A program made the translations under genes and the position numbers. The notes under the pieces were generated by a model. The model was not told the origin of the DNA. It did no database searches and saw only the letters and a list, made by a program, of their open reading frames with translations. Positions 45,731 through 54,531 of a stretch of 64,000 nt of DNA are shown in pieces (position 1 is the first letter of the stretch; the number at the start of each line of letters is the position of its first letter). This DNA comes from Hoeflea sp038900095. GTDB taxonomy: Bacteria; Pseudomonadota; Alphaproteobacteria; Rhizobiales; Rhizobiaceae. The stretch covers positions 682,001-746,000 of the forward strand of contig NZ_JBBMQQ010000001.1 of assembly GCF_038900095.1 (NCBI RefSeq). The letters are read 5' to 3'.

Positions 45731-46108
45731 TTGAAAAACTCACTACGCACTGCCTTCACCGATCGCCGCCAGGATGCCATGGAAGCCAAGAAGAAGCTTC
45801 TGGAGAAAATGAAGGCGGCGCCGCAGGCGGATGATCCCGAAGTCATTGCAAAGCGCGCCGAACGCGCGGCAGTGGCCAAGGCGCGCGAAGAGCGCCAGGC
45901 CGAACGGGCGCGGCTGAAGCTTGAAGAGCAGGAACGCAAGGCAGCCAAGGACGCTGCCGACGCCGCCGCCGCCTATGCGGCCGAGCACGCCGAAGCCATT
46001 GCCCGCGAAGCGGAAGAAGCCGCCCGCGCCGAACGCGCCGTCGCCGACATGGCCGCGATGAAGGAAAAACGCGACAAGCGCTATGCCGCCCGCAAGGCAC
46101 GCGGCTGA
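45731..46108 (+). CDS. DUF6481 family coiled-coil protein
   Basis: This very Ala/Glu/Lys/Arg-rich protein of about 125 residues is one long predicted helix or coiled coil. It begins LRTAFTDRRQDAMEAKKKLLEKMKAAP, a run of the type seen at the start of DUF6481 proteins. A TTG start at 45731 (KNSLRTAF follows) with CAGGATGA upstream gives the family N-terminus; an ATG at 45668 would add 21 residues without family match. Function unknown. A terminator follows. Confidence 0.75.
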   Translation: MKNSLRTAFTDRRQDAMEAKKKLLEKMKAAPQADDPEVIAKRAERAAVAKAREERQAERARLKLEEQERKAAKDAADAAAAYAAEHAEAIAREAEEAARAERAVADMAAMKEKRDKRYAARKARG

Positions 46109-46152
46109 GCCGACAAGACTGAATTGACTGGCAGCCTCGGCATTGAGGCAAG

Positions 46153-46184
46153 AACACGGGGTGTCGCGCACTCCGTGTTTTCTG
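46153..46184 (+). terminator. Terminator after the DUF6481 gene
   Basis: The arms AACACGG-g-GTG and CAC-t-CCGTGTT close a TCGCG loop and run into TTTCTGTT, 44 bases after the stop codon. Confidence 0.7.
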
Positions 46185-46242
46185 TTGTCGACATGTCCGC
46201 TTGTGTTGTGCCTCGCTCTGCTTCTTGCCTCGCCACAGGATT

Positions 46243-46380
46243 GCGGAATGGATCGCAGGGCCAAGCCCTGGGATGACGAAGCGTGTGGGGCTTCCCTGTC
46301 TCCCGACAGCCCCTGTTAGCCATTAGACGCCAACCTCTCCGTCGTCATCCTCGGCCCCCGAGCCGAGGATCCATTCCGTG
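46243..46380. repeat. Pair of inverted palindromic intergenic repeats
   Basis: Two related units face each other. The first (46243-46280) reads GAATGGATC, a CAGGGC/GCCCTG hairpin, then GGATGACGA. The second (46341-46380) reads GTCGTCATCC, a CTCGGC/GCCGAG hairpin, then GGATCCATTCCG, so it is the first in reverse orientation. This is the ATGGATCC...GGATGACG repeat type that is abundant between genes in Rhizobiales. The 356-base gap 46109-46464 otherwise holds no gene. Confidence 0.75.
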
Positions 46381-46464
46381 ATGTGTAAGGTTATTAGCTG
46401 GTTTGCTTGGTCGTTGAAGACGGTTGGCTGTGTACCGGGTCGTGTTTCGGATGACGGGAATGTA

Positions 46465-47199
46465 TCACGTCTCGCCTGCTTTTGGCGTCGCAGTATTCGG
46501 GGGTGCGATCGCGGGCCATGCGTCGAGGAAAAGCTTGCGTTCTTCAGTTAACAAATTTTGGAAGGGGACATCTATCGAAGCCTCCCATAGAAGCCTGCAT
46601 ACATCTGTCGCATGCCAGACCAAAGAGGCCAGATCCTTGTACGTGGCAGTATATAGGAATTCATTCACGTGAGGTCCGATATGGAGCTGATTGCCGTCTC
46701 TGTGGGCCATGATAGAGGCCGCCGATGGATGTCCGCCGTATTCTGAAAACGTGTCGAAACGTTCTTCAAACCAATCGAACTTGTCTCTCAAATCCGGAGT
46801 GCGTAATTTGCTCTTCAGTTTGCCGTGACCATACCGATTATATCGGTCTATCCCGCGTAAAAGTCGCCAGCTTTCGATGTGGCTTGGATCATCGGAAAAT
46901 ACGAGTAATAACTGCGCGGTTTCTGCAATGCTCCGCAATGGAGCAGCGGCCTGAAGGAAGTATCCGCGATCAATCATGACGCTTGATGCGCCCGCGTCAT
47001 TGCAGATCCGCAACACGAGATGGGATGCTGCTAGCCAGCTTTCGCGAGCAAGTTTGTCTTTAAGTTGCAGCCCTTGGGACTTCTGAACACCTTCCCTGAT
47101 GAGATTGGTGCAAGCAACCAAAGCGCCGTGTTGATCCAATACAAGTGTGGCGAGCCTTTGATGGCCCGCCACGACTTCGCTTTCGTCAAAAATACTCAA
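46465..47199 (-). CDS. Hypothetical protein of unknown function, lower GC
   Basis: I do not recognise this protein. From a TTG at 47199, with GAGG 5 bases upstream, it has 244 residues. The frame is open into nrdJ, but the upstream part is low-complexity shadow sequence. Alpha-helical character is likely. Notable stretches are RICNDAGASSVMIDRGYFLQ, PLRSIAETAQLLLVFSDDPSHIESWRLLRG and a His/Asp-containing end region SLVWHATDVCRLLWEA. There is no signal peptide and no clear membrane segment. It begins 8 bases after the nrdJ stop on the same strand. GC is visibly lower than in its neighbours, which suggests later acquisition. Confidence 0.7.
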   Translation of the reverse strand: MSIFDESEVVAGHQRLATLVLDQHGALVACTNLIREGVQKSQGLQLKDKLARESWLAASHLVLRICNDAGASSVMIDRGYFLQAAAPLRSIAETAQLLLVFSDDPSHIESWRLLRGIDRYNRYGHGKLKSKLRTPDLRDKFDWFEERFDTFSEYGGHPSAASIMAHRDGNQLHIGPHVNEFLYTATYKDLASLVWHATDVCRLLWEASIDVPFQNLLTEERKLFLDAWPAIAPPNTATPKAGET

Positions 47200-47206
47200 T
47201 CTGACC

Positions 47207-50200
47207 TCAGCTGCAGCCACTCGTGCTTCCACACGTATCGCACTTCTCGCAGGTGCCGTTGCGCACCATGGTGAAGTTCTGGCATTCCATGCACATGTTG
47301 CCGGTGTAGCCCTGCATGATCGACTTGGCGCGGCGGTCGGCTTCGAGCTTCTTGGCGCTCGCTGCGGTCTCGGCGGCTTCGTCGGTGAACAGGGCTTCGT
47401 CCACCTCGATCTCGACAGACAATTCCTCGGCCTGTTCCTCGTAATCACGCTTGAAGGCAACGGCGCCGTCGGAGGCGATGGTTTCCTGTTCGGACTTGAC
47501 CGCCAGATTGCTGGAGGACTTGCTGGACGAGGATTTCGCCGAGAACGAGGCGGTGATCACCGAAGAGCCGGAGGAGGGAGCGGCGGGTGCCGCCTGGCCC
47601 TTGGGCTCGGGGGTGCCGGCAACGCTGGCGCCGGTGACGACCTTCAGCGATGCGCCGCGGGTCAGGCCCTTGGAGAACGGCTGTGCCTTGCCTTCGGAAA
47701 TGCCCTTGCCGAGCGCGGTGTTGCCAAAGTCGGACGTGTCGACATGGGCAAGATCGTGACGCGCCAGGTAGGAGACGGCCAGCTCGCGGAAGATGTAATC
47801 CAGGATCGAGGTGGCGTTCTTGATGGCGTCGTTGCCCTGCACCATGCCGGCGGGTTCGAACTTGGTGAAGGTGAAGGCCTCCACATATTCTTCCAGCGGC
47901 ACGCCATATTGCAGGCCGAGCGAGATGGCGATGGCGAAGTTGTTCATCATGGCGCGGAAGGCAGCGCCTTCCTTGTGCATGTCGATGAAGATCTCGCCGA
48001 GGCGGCCATCGTCGAATTCGCCGGTGCGCAAGTACACCTTGTGGCCGCCGATGACGGCTTTCTGGGTGTAGCCCTTGCGGCGGTTGGGCAGCTTCTCGCG
48101 GTCGCGATAGAGCCGTTCGACCACGCGCTCGACGATCTTCTCGGTGACCGTGACGGCCTGGGCTGCGGCGGGCTGGGCCACCAGAGCCTCGATGGCGTCA
48201 TCCTCGTCCTCGTCATCCTCGATCAGCGAGGAATTGAGCGGCTGGGAGAGTTTCGAGCCGTCGCGGTAGAGCGCGTTGGCCTTCAGTGCCAGCTTCCAGG
48301 ACAGCATGTAGGCGTTCTTGCAATCATCAACGGTGGCATCGTTGGCCATGTTGATGGTCTTGGAGATCGCGCCGGAGATGAACGGTTGGGCGGCCGCCAT
48401 CATGCGGATGTGGCTTTCCACCGACAGGTAGCGCTTGCCGACCTTGCCGCACGGATTGGCGCAATCGAACACCGGATAGTGCTCTTCCTTCAGGTGCGGT
48501 GCACCTTCCAGCGTCATGGCGCCGCAAACATGGATGTTGGCGGCCTCGATGTCTTTCCGGGAGAAGCCCAGGGCCGACAGCATGTCGAAGGAGAAGTCGT
48601 TCATCTGCTCGTCGGTGAAACCGAGAACATCCTTGCAGAACTCTTCGCCCAGCGTCCACTTGTTGAACACGAACTTGATGTCGAAGGCTGCCTTGGTGGC
48701 ACCGTTGATCGCCTCGATCTGGGTGTCGGTGAAGCCCTTGGCCTTGAGCGAGCCGGGGTTGATGCCGGGGGCCTGGTTGATGTTGCCGTGACCGACGGCG
48801 TAAGCCTCGATCTCGGCCAGCTGGGCTTCGGTGTAGCCGAGAGTCCGCAGGGCTTCAGGCACCGCGTTGTTGATGATCTTGAAGTAGCCGCCGCCGGCGA
48901 GCTTCTTGAATTTCACCAGCGCGAAGTCGGGCTCGATGCCGGTGGTGTCGCAATCCATCACCAGGCCGATGGTGCCGGTCGGCGCAATCACGGTGGCCTG
49001 CGCATTGCGGTAGCCGTGCTTCTCGCCGAGCTTGAGCGCCTTGTCCCAGGCAGCCTTTGCGTGGGCGATCAGGTCCTGGTCCGGGCAGTCGTCATGCATC
49101 AGGGGGACCGGGTTGACCGAGAGGTCTTCATAGCCGGTGACCTCGCCGTGGGCGGCGCGGCGGTGGTTGCGGATCACCCGCAGCATGTTCTTCTTGTTTT
49201 CCTTGTAGCCCGGGAAGGTGCCGATCTCGCCGGCCATCTCGGCCGATGTGGCGTAGGCCACGCCGGTCATGATCGCGGTCAGCGCGCCGCAGATGGCGCG
49301 GCCTTCCTTGGAATCGTAGGGAATGCCGGTGGTCATCAACAGGCCGCCGATATTGGCAAAGCCCAGACCCAGGGTGCGATATTTGTAGGACCGCTCGGCA
49401 ATCTGGTGCGAGGGGAACTGCGCCATCATCACCGAGACTTCAAGCACGATGGTCCAGAGCCGGACGGCATGCTCGTAATCGGCGATGTTGATGCGCTTGG
49501 TGTCCTTGTCCTTGAAGCGCAGCAGGTTGAGCGAGGCCAGGTTGCAGGCCGTGTCATCAAGGAACATGTATTCCGAGCACGGGTTGGAGGCACGGATCGG
49601 GCCTTCAGCCGGGCAGGTGTGCCAGTCGTTCATGGTGGTGTTGTAGTGCAGGCCCGGATCAGCCGAGGCCCAGGCCGCGTGGCCGATCTGTTCCCACAGG
49701 TCGCGGGCTTTCAGCGTCTTCATCACCTTGCCGTCCTTGCGGGCGGTCAGGTTCCATTCGCCGTCGGCCTCGACAGCCTGAAGGAAGTCGTCGCGGATCG
49801 AAACCGAGTTGTTGGAATTCTGGCCTGAAACCGTGAGGTAGGCTTCCGAATCCCAGTCGGTGTCATAGGTCTTGAATTCGATGTCGGTGTAGCCCTGGCG
49901 TGCAAACTGGATGACGCGCTTGACGTAGTTTTCCGGCACCTGGTCCTTCTTGGCAGCCTTGATCTCGCGCTTGAGCGCAGGGTTCTGCTTGGGATCGAAG
50001 CAGGCGTCGTTGTCGGCCTCGCAGTTCATGCAGGCCTTCATGATCGCCTTCAGATGACCGGCAACGATCTTCGAACCGGTGACGAGGGCGGCAACCTTCT
50101 GCTCTTCCTTGACCTTCCAGTTGATGTAGTCCTCGATATCGGGGTGATCGATGTCGACCACGACCATCTTGGCAGCGCGCCGGGTGGTGCCGCCCGACTT

Positions 50201-51004
50201 GATGGCGCCGGCAGCGCGGTCGCCGATCTTGAGGAAGCTCATCAGGCCCGACGACTTGCCGCCGCCGGAAAGCTTTTCGCCTTCGCCGCGCAGATGCGAG
50301 AAGTTGGAACCGGTGCCCGAGCCGTATTTGAACAGGCGCGCTTCACGTACCCACAGGTCCATGATGCCGTTCTCGTTGACGAGATCGTCCTCGACCGACT
50401 GGATGAAGCAGGCATGCGGCTGCGGGTGTTCGTAGGAGGATTTCGACTTGGTCAGCTTGCCGGTGAACGGATCGACATAGAAGTGGCCCTGGCCGGGGCC
50501 GTCGATGCCGTAGGCCCAGTGCAGGCCGGTGTTGAACCATTGCGGGGAATTGGGGGCAACGCGCTGGGTGGCAAGCATGTAGGCCTGCTCGTCCATGAAA
50601 GCACGGGCGTCTTCTTCGGTGGTGAAGTAGCCACCCTTCCAGCCCCAGTAGGTCCAGGTGCCGGCGAGCCGGTCAAAGACCTGACGGGCATCGGTTTCCG
50701 AGCCGTAGCGTTCGTCTTCGGGAAGTTCGGCGAGGGCCTCTTCGTCGGCGACGGAGCGCCACAGCCATGAGGGGACCGAATTCTCCTCGACCTTTTTCAG
50801 GCGTGCGGGAACGCCGGCCTTGCGGAAGTATTTCTGGGCCAGGATATCGGCTGCGACCTGACTGAACTGAACCGGCACATCGATGTCGGCGAGACGAAAT
50901 ACGATCGACCCGTCAGGGTTTCTGATCTCGCTGGTGGCCTTGCGGAATTCGATCTCCGCGTAAGCTGATTGGCCCTGCTTGGTGAACCGGCGTTCAATGC
51001 GCAT
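47207..51004 (-). CDS. nrdJ: Vitamin B12-dependent (class II) ribonucleotide reductase
   Basis: This enzyme makes deoxyribonucleotides with adenosylcobalamin as radical source, so it does not need oxygen. It has 1265 residues. Landmarks are RVAPNSPQWFNTGL near the N-terminus, ASNPCSEYMFLDDTACNLASLNLLRF with the active-site cysteine region, and APTGTIGLVMDCDTTGIEPDFALVKFK. A C-terminal tail carries two CxxC pairs (CMEC, CEKC) and a final cysteine group (CDTCGSTSGCS) for re-reduction. The ATG at 51004 (MRIERRFTKQG) has AGAGGACGA upstream; the extra upstream frame lacks family sequence. Two NrdR-like boxes lie upstream. Confidence 0.97.
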   Translation of the reverse strand: MRIERRFTKQGQSAYAEIEFRKATSEIRNPDGSIVFRLADIDVPVQFSQVAADILAQKYFRKAGVPARLKKVEENSVPSWLWRSVADEEALAELPEDERYGSETDARQVFDRLAGTWTYWGWKGGYFTTEEDARAFMDEQAYMLATQRVAPNSPQWFNTGLHWAYGIDGPGQGHFYVDPFTGKLTKSKSSYEHPQPHACFIQSVEDDLVNENGIMDLWVREARLFKYGSGTGSNFSHLRGEGEKLSGGGKSSGLMSFLKIGDRAAGAIKSGGTTRRAAKMVVVDIDHPDIEDYINWKVKEEQKVAALVTGSKIVAGHLKAIMKACMNCEADNDACFDPKQNPALKREIKAAKKDQVPENYVKRVIQFARQGYTDIEFKTYDTDWDSEAYLTVSGQNSNNSVSIRDDFLQAVEADGEWNLTARKDGKVMKTLKARDLWEQIGHAAWASADPGLHYNTTMNDWHTCPAEGPIRASNPCSEYMFLDDTACNLASLNLLRFKDKDTKRINIADYEHAVRLWTIVLEVSVMMAQFPSHQIAERSYKYRTLGLGFANIGGLLMTTGIPYDSKEGRAICGALTAIMTGVAYATSAEMAGEIGTFPGYKENKKNMLRVIRNHRRAAHGEVTGYEDLSVNPVPLMHDDCPDQDLIAHAKAAWDKALKLGEKHGYRNAQATVIAPTGTIGLVMDCDTTGIEPDFALVKFKKLAGGGYFKIINNAVPEALRTLGYTEAQLAEIEAYAVGHGNINQAPGINPGSLKAKGFTDTQIEAINGATKAAFDIKFVFNKWTLGEEFCKDVLGFTDEQMNDFSFDMLSALGFSRKDIEAANIHVCGAMTLEGAPHLKEEHYPVFDCANPCGKVGKRYLSVESHIRMMAAAQPFISGAISKTINMANDATVDDCKNAYMLSWKLALKANALYRDGSKLSQPLNSSLIEDDEDEDDAIEALVAQPAAAQAVTVTEKIVERVVERLYRDREKLPNRRKGYTQKAVIGGHKVYLRTGEFDDGRLGEIFIDMHKEGAAFRAMMNNFAIAISLGLQYGVPLEEYVEAFTFTKFEPAGMVQGNDAIKNATSILDYIFRELAVSYLARHDLAHVDTSDFGNTALGKGISEGKAQPFSKGLTRGASLKVVTGASVAGTPEPKGQAAPAAPSSGSSVITASFSAKSSSSKSSSNLAVKSEQETIASDGAVAFKRDYEEQAEELSVEIEVDEALFTDEAAETAASAKKLEADRRAKSIMQGYTGNMCMECQNFTMVRNGTCEKCDTCGSTSGCS

Positions 51005-51136
51005 TGTCGTCCTCTTTTTTGAATTCGCAGCCGAACGCATTCTTGCGTCACGACAATAACTTCCCCGCAAGCTGCACAATCATTGTACAGCCAGTTTCTC
51101 AACTCGGTCACTCTGTTTGATTCCCGCGTAGGAGAA

Positions 51137-51182
51137 CCCTCTATCTTGTGGGTAGGTTGGCTGTAAACACTAAATATAGTGT
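51137..51182 (-). promoter_or_regulatory. Two NrdR-like boxes and putative nrdJ promoter
   Basis: The strong box at 51167-51182 reads ACACTAAATATAGTGT, near the NrdR consensus palindrome. A weaker one lies at 51137-51152 (10 of 16 positions the same), 30 bases away, about three helix turns. On the minus strand TTTACA (51162-51167) and GATAGA (51140-51145), 16 bases apart, could be the -35 and -10 elements, each touching one box. NrdR is the general repressor of ribonucleotide reductase genes. Confidence 0.75.
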
Positions 51183-51726
51183 TAACAACTCATTTATGCC
51201 AGTCCCCAATCATAGCGGCCCGCCGAAACTTTTCGGCATCAGAGCGCGCCCTCAAACCACCGTGATCGTCACAGTGAAAGATGCTCTGAACCGAAAAATG
51301 TCGGGATTTGACTGGCCTCTAAACATCCCAGCCCCGCTGCCGCCGCAACGTTCGTCCTATAAGCAGCGACTCGGGTGGATGCGTCAAGGGGTTGTCGGTG
51401 GCAGATTCTTGCACACCATATCTAGTGGATGAGGACTGTGGAAAACGAGGACAAACGGATGAATTGCCAGTTTGACCATTGCCCGGAGAAACACGAAGGA
51501 AATGGCGTTAACACTTCACCGGCTGTTCACGCTCGACTCAGGTCACGCCAGTTGCGTGGGCAATCAAGGGGTTAGGATCTGCTTTGAGGGCTGGTCTATA
51601 TCGGCAGCCGGGTCAAGTAATCGGCAGCCTTCAAGCTTGGCGCCGCAAGCATGGCGCGGGCAATATTCGGCCAAGACTGGCTGCCCGCAGGAAAAAGAGG
51701 CCACAATAGTTTTGCGGCCGAACGTG
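51183..51726. other. Intergenic stretch between nrdJ control region and NUDIX gene
   Basis: About 540 bases with no supportable gene. Short open frames on the plus strand show no recognisable family sequence or ribosome site. The composition is more AT-rich than the coding neighbours, especially at 51183-51300. No repeat or clear hairpin was seen. Confidence 0.5.
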
Positions 51727-52227
51727 TCAGGCAGCCTTGATGAACTGGAAGGCATCGCGGATGACATCCTTCAGGCCTTCTTCGGTGATCAGGCCGATCG
51801 CGGTTGCGACCGGAAACCATTTGCGCCGGCGCTGGCCCTTTTCCGGCCACTGGTCCTGCTCCTCGCGCAACATCAAAAGATAGACATCGACATCGCAGAT
51901 CGCATCCCGGCGGCGTGCCCTTTGCTTGATGTAGCGGTAATGCCCGACAGGGCCGCCGGTCTGGACTTCGCCGATCACGCCTGCTTCTTCCCATGTTTCC
52001 CTCAGGGCAGCGTCTGCGCCGTCTTCGCCGTCTTCGATCCAGCCCTTGGGAACAATCCAGCGTCCGGTGTCGCGGCTGGTCACCAGCAGTAGCTCGCGCT
52101 GGTCGCCGGAGCCGCGGAATACCGCCGCTGCCGATTGCCGCTTGGGCTTCCTTTTCAGGCCTGGCCGGGTGTCACCGGGAAGCCTGAACAGGTCCAGCAG
52201 ATGTTTGAGCCTGTCGAAAACGGTCAT
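51727..52227 (-). CDS. NUDIX hydrolase
   Basis: This 166-residue pyrophosphohydrolase has a complete Nudix box G-x5-E-x7-R-E-x2-E-E-x-G in the stretch around GWIEDGEDGADAALRETW and EEAGV (about residues 62-84). The N-terminal 30 residues are basic (KRKPKRQS). The arrangement fits the DIPP/diphosphoinositol- or dinucleotide-polyphosphate type, but the substrate is not readable. GGGAGGAGAA lies about 11 bases before the ATG. Confidence 0.92.
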   Translation of the reverse strand: MTVFDRLKHLLDLFRLPGDTRPGLKRKPKRQSAAAVFRGSGDQRELLLVTSRDTGRWIVPKGWIEDGEDGADAALRETWEEAGVIGEVQTGGPVGHYRYIKQRARRRDAICDVDVYLLMLREEQDQWPEKGQRRRKWFPVATAIGLITEEGLKDVIRDAFQFIKAA

Positions 52228-52381
52228 GTCGAGTGATTCTCCTCCCGGTCTGATCCTGTCATCGGATTGTGACCGGTTTGATACACGTGGCGGCTGTCAA
52301 AGCCTTTCCGCTCCGCAAGGGTGCGCAAATCGGCGGCCGGCGCGGTTGGTTTCGCGGATGGGGCCGGGGGCATCTGCGGAC

Positions 52382-52413
52382 CAAAAAGGGGACACAGTGC
52401 GCACCGTGTCCCC
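52382..52413 (-). terminator. Terminator after the membrane chemoreceptor gene
   Basis: The arms GGGGACAC and GTGTCCCC, with an inner GTG/CAC pair, form a long stem. On the minus strand TTTTTGG follows. It is placed 68 bases after the stop of the chemoreceptor gene. Confidence 0.75.
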
Positions 52414-52480
52414 AATATAGTGCTTCAAGGCGTCAGGCCAAGGTCCCGGCGTTCCGGGTGCTGGCCGAGCCGGGCCGGGA

Positions 52481-54199
52481 TCAGAATTCGTCCCACTCCT
52501 GAGCCGCCGCGGCTGCTGCCCCGCCACCGCTGTGCCGGACTGCCTTCGGGGCCTGCGCCACCTGCTTTGGGGCCTGGGCAACCGGTTTGGCAGATGAAGC
52601 TGCCGGCTTGGTGTTGGCGGCAGGGCGCGACATTTGGCGTTCATTGACGCTGAACACTGCAAGTTTTGCCACAAGTCCGTCCGCGTCGGCCGCAAGGTTG
52701 CGGATCGACTTGGTGGTGTCGGCAACCAGCGCGGTGTTCTGCTGGGTGGTCTGGTCCATGTTGACCACCGCCGAGTTGATCTCGGAGATGTCGGCGGCCT
52801 GCTCGCGCGAGGTATCGACAATCTTGGCGATGTAGTCGTTGATGTGCTTGACCTGTTCGCCAATCGAGCGAAGCGCCTCGCCGGTCTGATTGACCAGGGT
52901 CACGCCGCTGCTCACCTGTGTCGACGAGGTTTCGATCAGGGCGTTGATCTCCTTTGCAGCACTTGCCGAGCGCTGCGCCAGTTCGCGCACTTCCTGCGCC
53001 ACGACAGCAAAGCCCTTGCCGGCTTCACCGGCGCGGGCGGCTTCGACACCGGCATTCAGCGCCAGCAGGTTGGTCTGGAAGGCGATCTCGTCGATCACGG
53101 TGATGATCTGACCGATCTGACGCGAGGATCCTTCGATTTCGGTCATGGCGCTGACTGCCCTGGAGACGATCTCTTCGGAAACGGAAGCGTTCTTGGTTGC
53201 TTCGTCGACCAGAGCCCCGGCTTCGCCGGCACGTTTGGACGCGGTCTGGACGTTTTCGGTGATGCGGCCGATTGCAGCGGCTGTTTCTTCCAGGGAAACA
53301 GCCTGTTGTTCGGTGCGTTGGGAAATGCGCTCGGCATCGGCGCAGACACCATTCGAACCGTCGCTCATCTGGCTGGCGGACGTGCTCAGTTCGGCAACCA
53401 GCTGTTCGAGGGTTTCCATCGAGGAGTTGAAGTCCCCCCTGAGGTTTTCAAGCGTGCCGTCGAAGCTGTCGGTCAGGCGGAAGCGAAGGTCGCCCCCGGC
53501 CAGCTGGCGAAGGCCGCGGCCGAGCGCTTCCATGGCGAACTGCAGGCGTTCGGTGTCGGCGGCGCGTTCAGCTTCACGGCTCTTGGCGTCCTCGAGGTTC
53601 TTGAGCTGGGCTTCCTCGGCCTTGCGGGACATTTCGCCAGCCTGCTTGTTGGCGACCTCGGTTTCGCGCATTGCTTCTTCGTTCTGCGCAAAGGCACGGG
53701 CCAGGGAATGTCCCAGAACCACCAGGGCGCCGGCTTCGAGGATCAGGATGACGGCATGCAGCACCACCCGGCCAAAATCGGTCTCGCCGGGAAAGACCGC
53801 TGCCGGGATCAGGAAGAACAGCGCGAGATGGTGAACCGCGGTGAGGCCGGCGAAAGCGACAATTGGCTGCCAGTTTACCCAGGATGCGCAGATCGCAAGG
53901 CTGGCGAAGAAATACATGTGCATGTCGATCTGGAGCGGAGATCCGGAGAACGCATAGACCAGAAGCGCGACGCTCGCCGCATGGGCCAGCGCGGTCGAAA
54001 TCTGCGTTGCCGTGCCGGTGCGGTCGCGCCACCAGGTCAGGGTCGCGACACCGGCGATGGCCGCGCCGCCACCCAGGACGATAACCGGATCGGCCTCCAT
54101 GCCCCACCAGTAGCGGAGCGCCATCATGCCCAGGTTGATCCACAGCAGCGAGACGATGATGATGGCTGCACGGGTACGGAGAGAAGTCATATGGTTCAT
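52481..54199 (-). CDS. Methyl-accepting chemotaxis protein, multi-pass membrane type
   Basis: This 572-residue chemoreceptor has about five to six hydrophobic segments in residues 10-170, rather than a large periplasmic sensor, then a coiled coil (about 180-240), and a signalling domain with the hairpin tip EIAFQTNLLALNAGVEAARAGEAG (in part). It ends in an Ala/Lys/Pro-rich tether and QEWDEF, which fits the W-x-x-F CheR-binding pentapeptide pattern. The ATG at 54199 overlaps the stop of the upstream small gene (ATGA), which supports this start over a TTG seven codons earlier. Confidence 0.93.
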   Translation of the reverse strand: MNHMTSLRTRAAIIIVSLLWINLGMMALRYWWGMEADPVIVLGGGAAIAGVATLTWWRDRTGTATQISTALAHAASVALLVYAFSGSPLQIDMHMYFFASLAICASWVNWQPIVAFAGLTAVHHLALFFLIPAAVFPGETDFGRVVLHAVILILEAGALVVLGHSLARAFAQNEEAMRETEVANKQAGEMSRKAEEAQLKNLEDAKSREAERAADTERLQFAMEALGRGLRQLAGGDLRFRLTDSFDGTLENLRGDFNSSMETLEQLVAELSTSASQMSDGSNGVCADAERISQRTEQQAVSLEETAAAIGRITENVQTASKRAGEAGALVDEATKNASVSEEIVSRAVSAMTEIEGSSRQIGQIITVIDEIAFQTNLLALNAGVEAARAGEAGKGFAVVAQEVRELAQRSASAAKEINALIETSSTQVSSGVTLVNQTGEALRSIGEQVKHINDYIAKIVDTSREQAADISEINSAVVNMDQTTQQNTALVADTTKSIRNLAADADGLVAKLAVFSVNERQMSRPAANTKPAASSAKPVAQAPKQVAQAPKAVRHSGGGAAAAAAQEWDEF

Positions 54200-54531
54200 A
54201 GCGAAGATGTACTCCTGCAAAATAAAGCGAGACTGCCATCAAGAACCAGCATTGCGCCGGATGAAAACAGGCGGAAGGCGAAACCGGGTTCGTCCGAATA
54301 CGCAATTGCCGCGTAGGGTGACCCGGTTCCGTTCATGATCGATCCACCGGCATCGGCGATGACATCGATGACCCGTCCCGGCTCACTCCACGGTGAAACA
54401 ATCACCAGTGCCTTGCCATTGCGCGGAACGATGGCCGCCGCTGACAGCACGGCAACGATCACGGCAAGGTTGATGCCGATGATGCGGCATTGCCTGAAAA
54501 GGTTTTCGGATGGTGGTGTTGGTCGCTGCAT
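54196..54531 (-). CDS. Small membrane protein coupled to the chemoreceptor gene
   Basis: This 111-residue protein starts at the ATG at 54531 (MQRPTPPSENLF). A transmembrane helix lies near residues 18-35 (GINLAVIVAVLSAAAIVP). A globular part follows with VIVSPWSEPGRVIDVIADAGGS and AYSDEPGFAFRLFSSGAMLVLDG. It resembles small single-pass proteins of unknown function in rhizobia. Its stop overlaps the chemoreceptor start by 4 bases, so the two are co-translated. A role linked to that receptor is inference. Confidence 0.75.
   Translation of the reverse strand: MQRPTPPSENLFRQCRIIGINLAVIVAVLSAAAIVPRNGKALVIVSPWSEPGRVIDVIADAGGSIMNGTGSPYAAIAYSDEPGFAFRLFSSGAMLVLDGSLALFCRSTSSL

Noticed and set aside
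47744..49828. 694-codon open frame on the plus strand inside nrdJ
   Set aside because: It is antisense to a clear nrdJ, has shadow-like composition, no ribosome site and no family sequence. High GC produces long open antisense frames.
51005..51136. Cobalamin riboswitch before nrdJ
   Set aside because: No B12-box-like segment or suitable fold was recognised in the leader; NrdR-type boxes explain the region better.
51148..51432. 94-codon plus-strand frame upstream of nrdJ
   Set aside because: It covers the NrdR-like box, has no ribosome site and no recognisable protein features.
52634..54316. 560-codon plus-strand frame over the chemoreceptor gene
   Set aside because: The chemoreceptor on the minus strand has full signalling-domain motifs and its own coupled start; the plus frame is a shadow.
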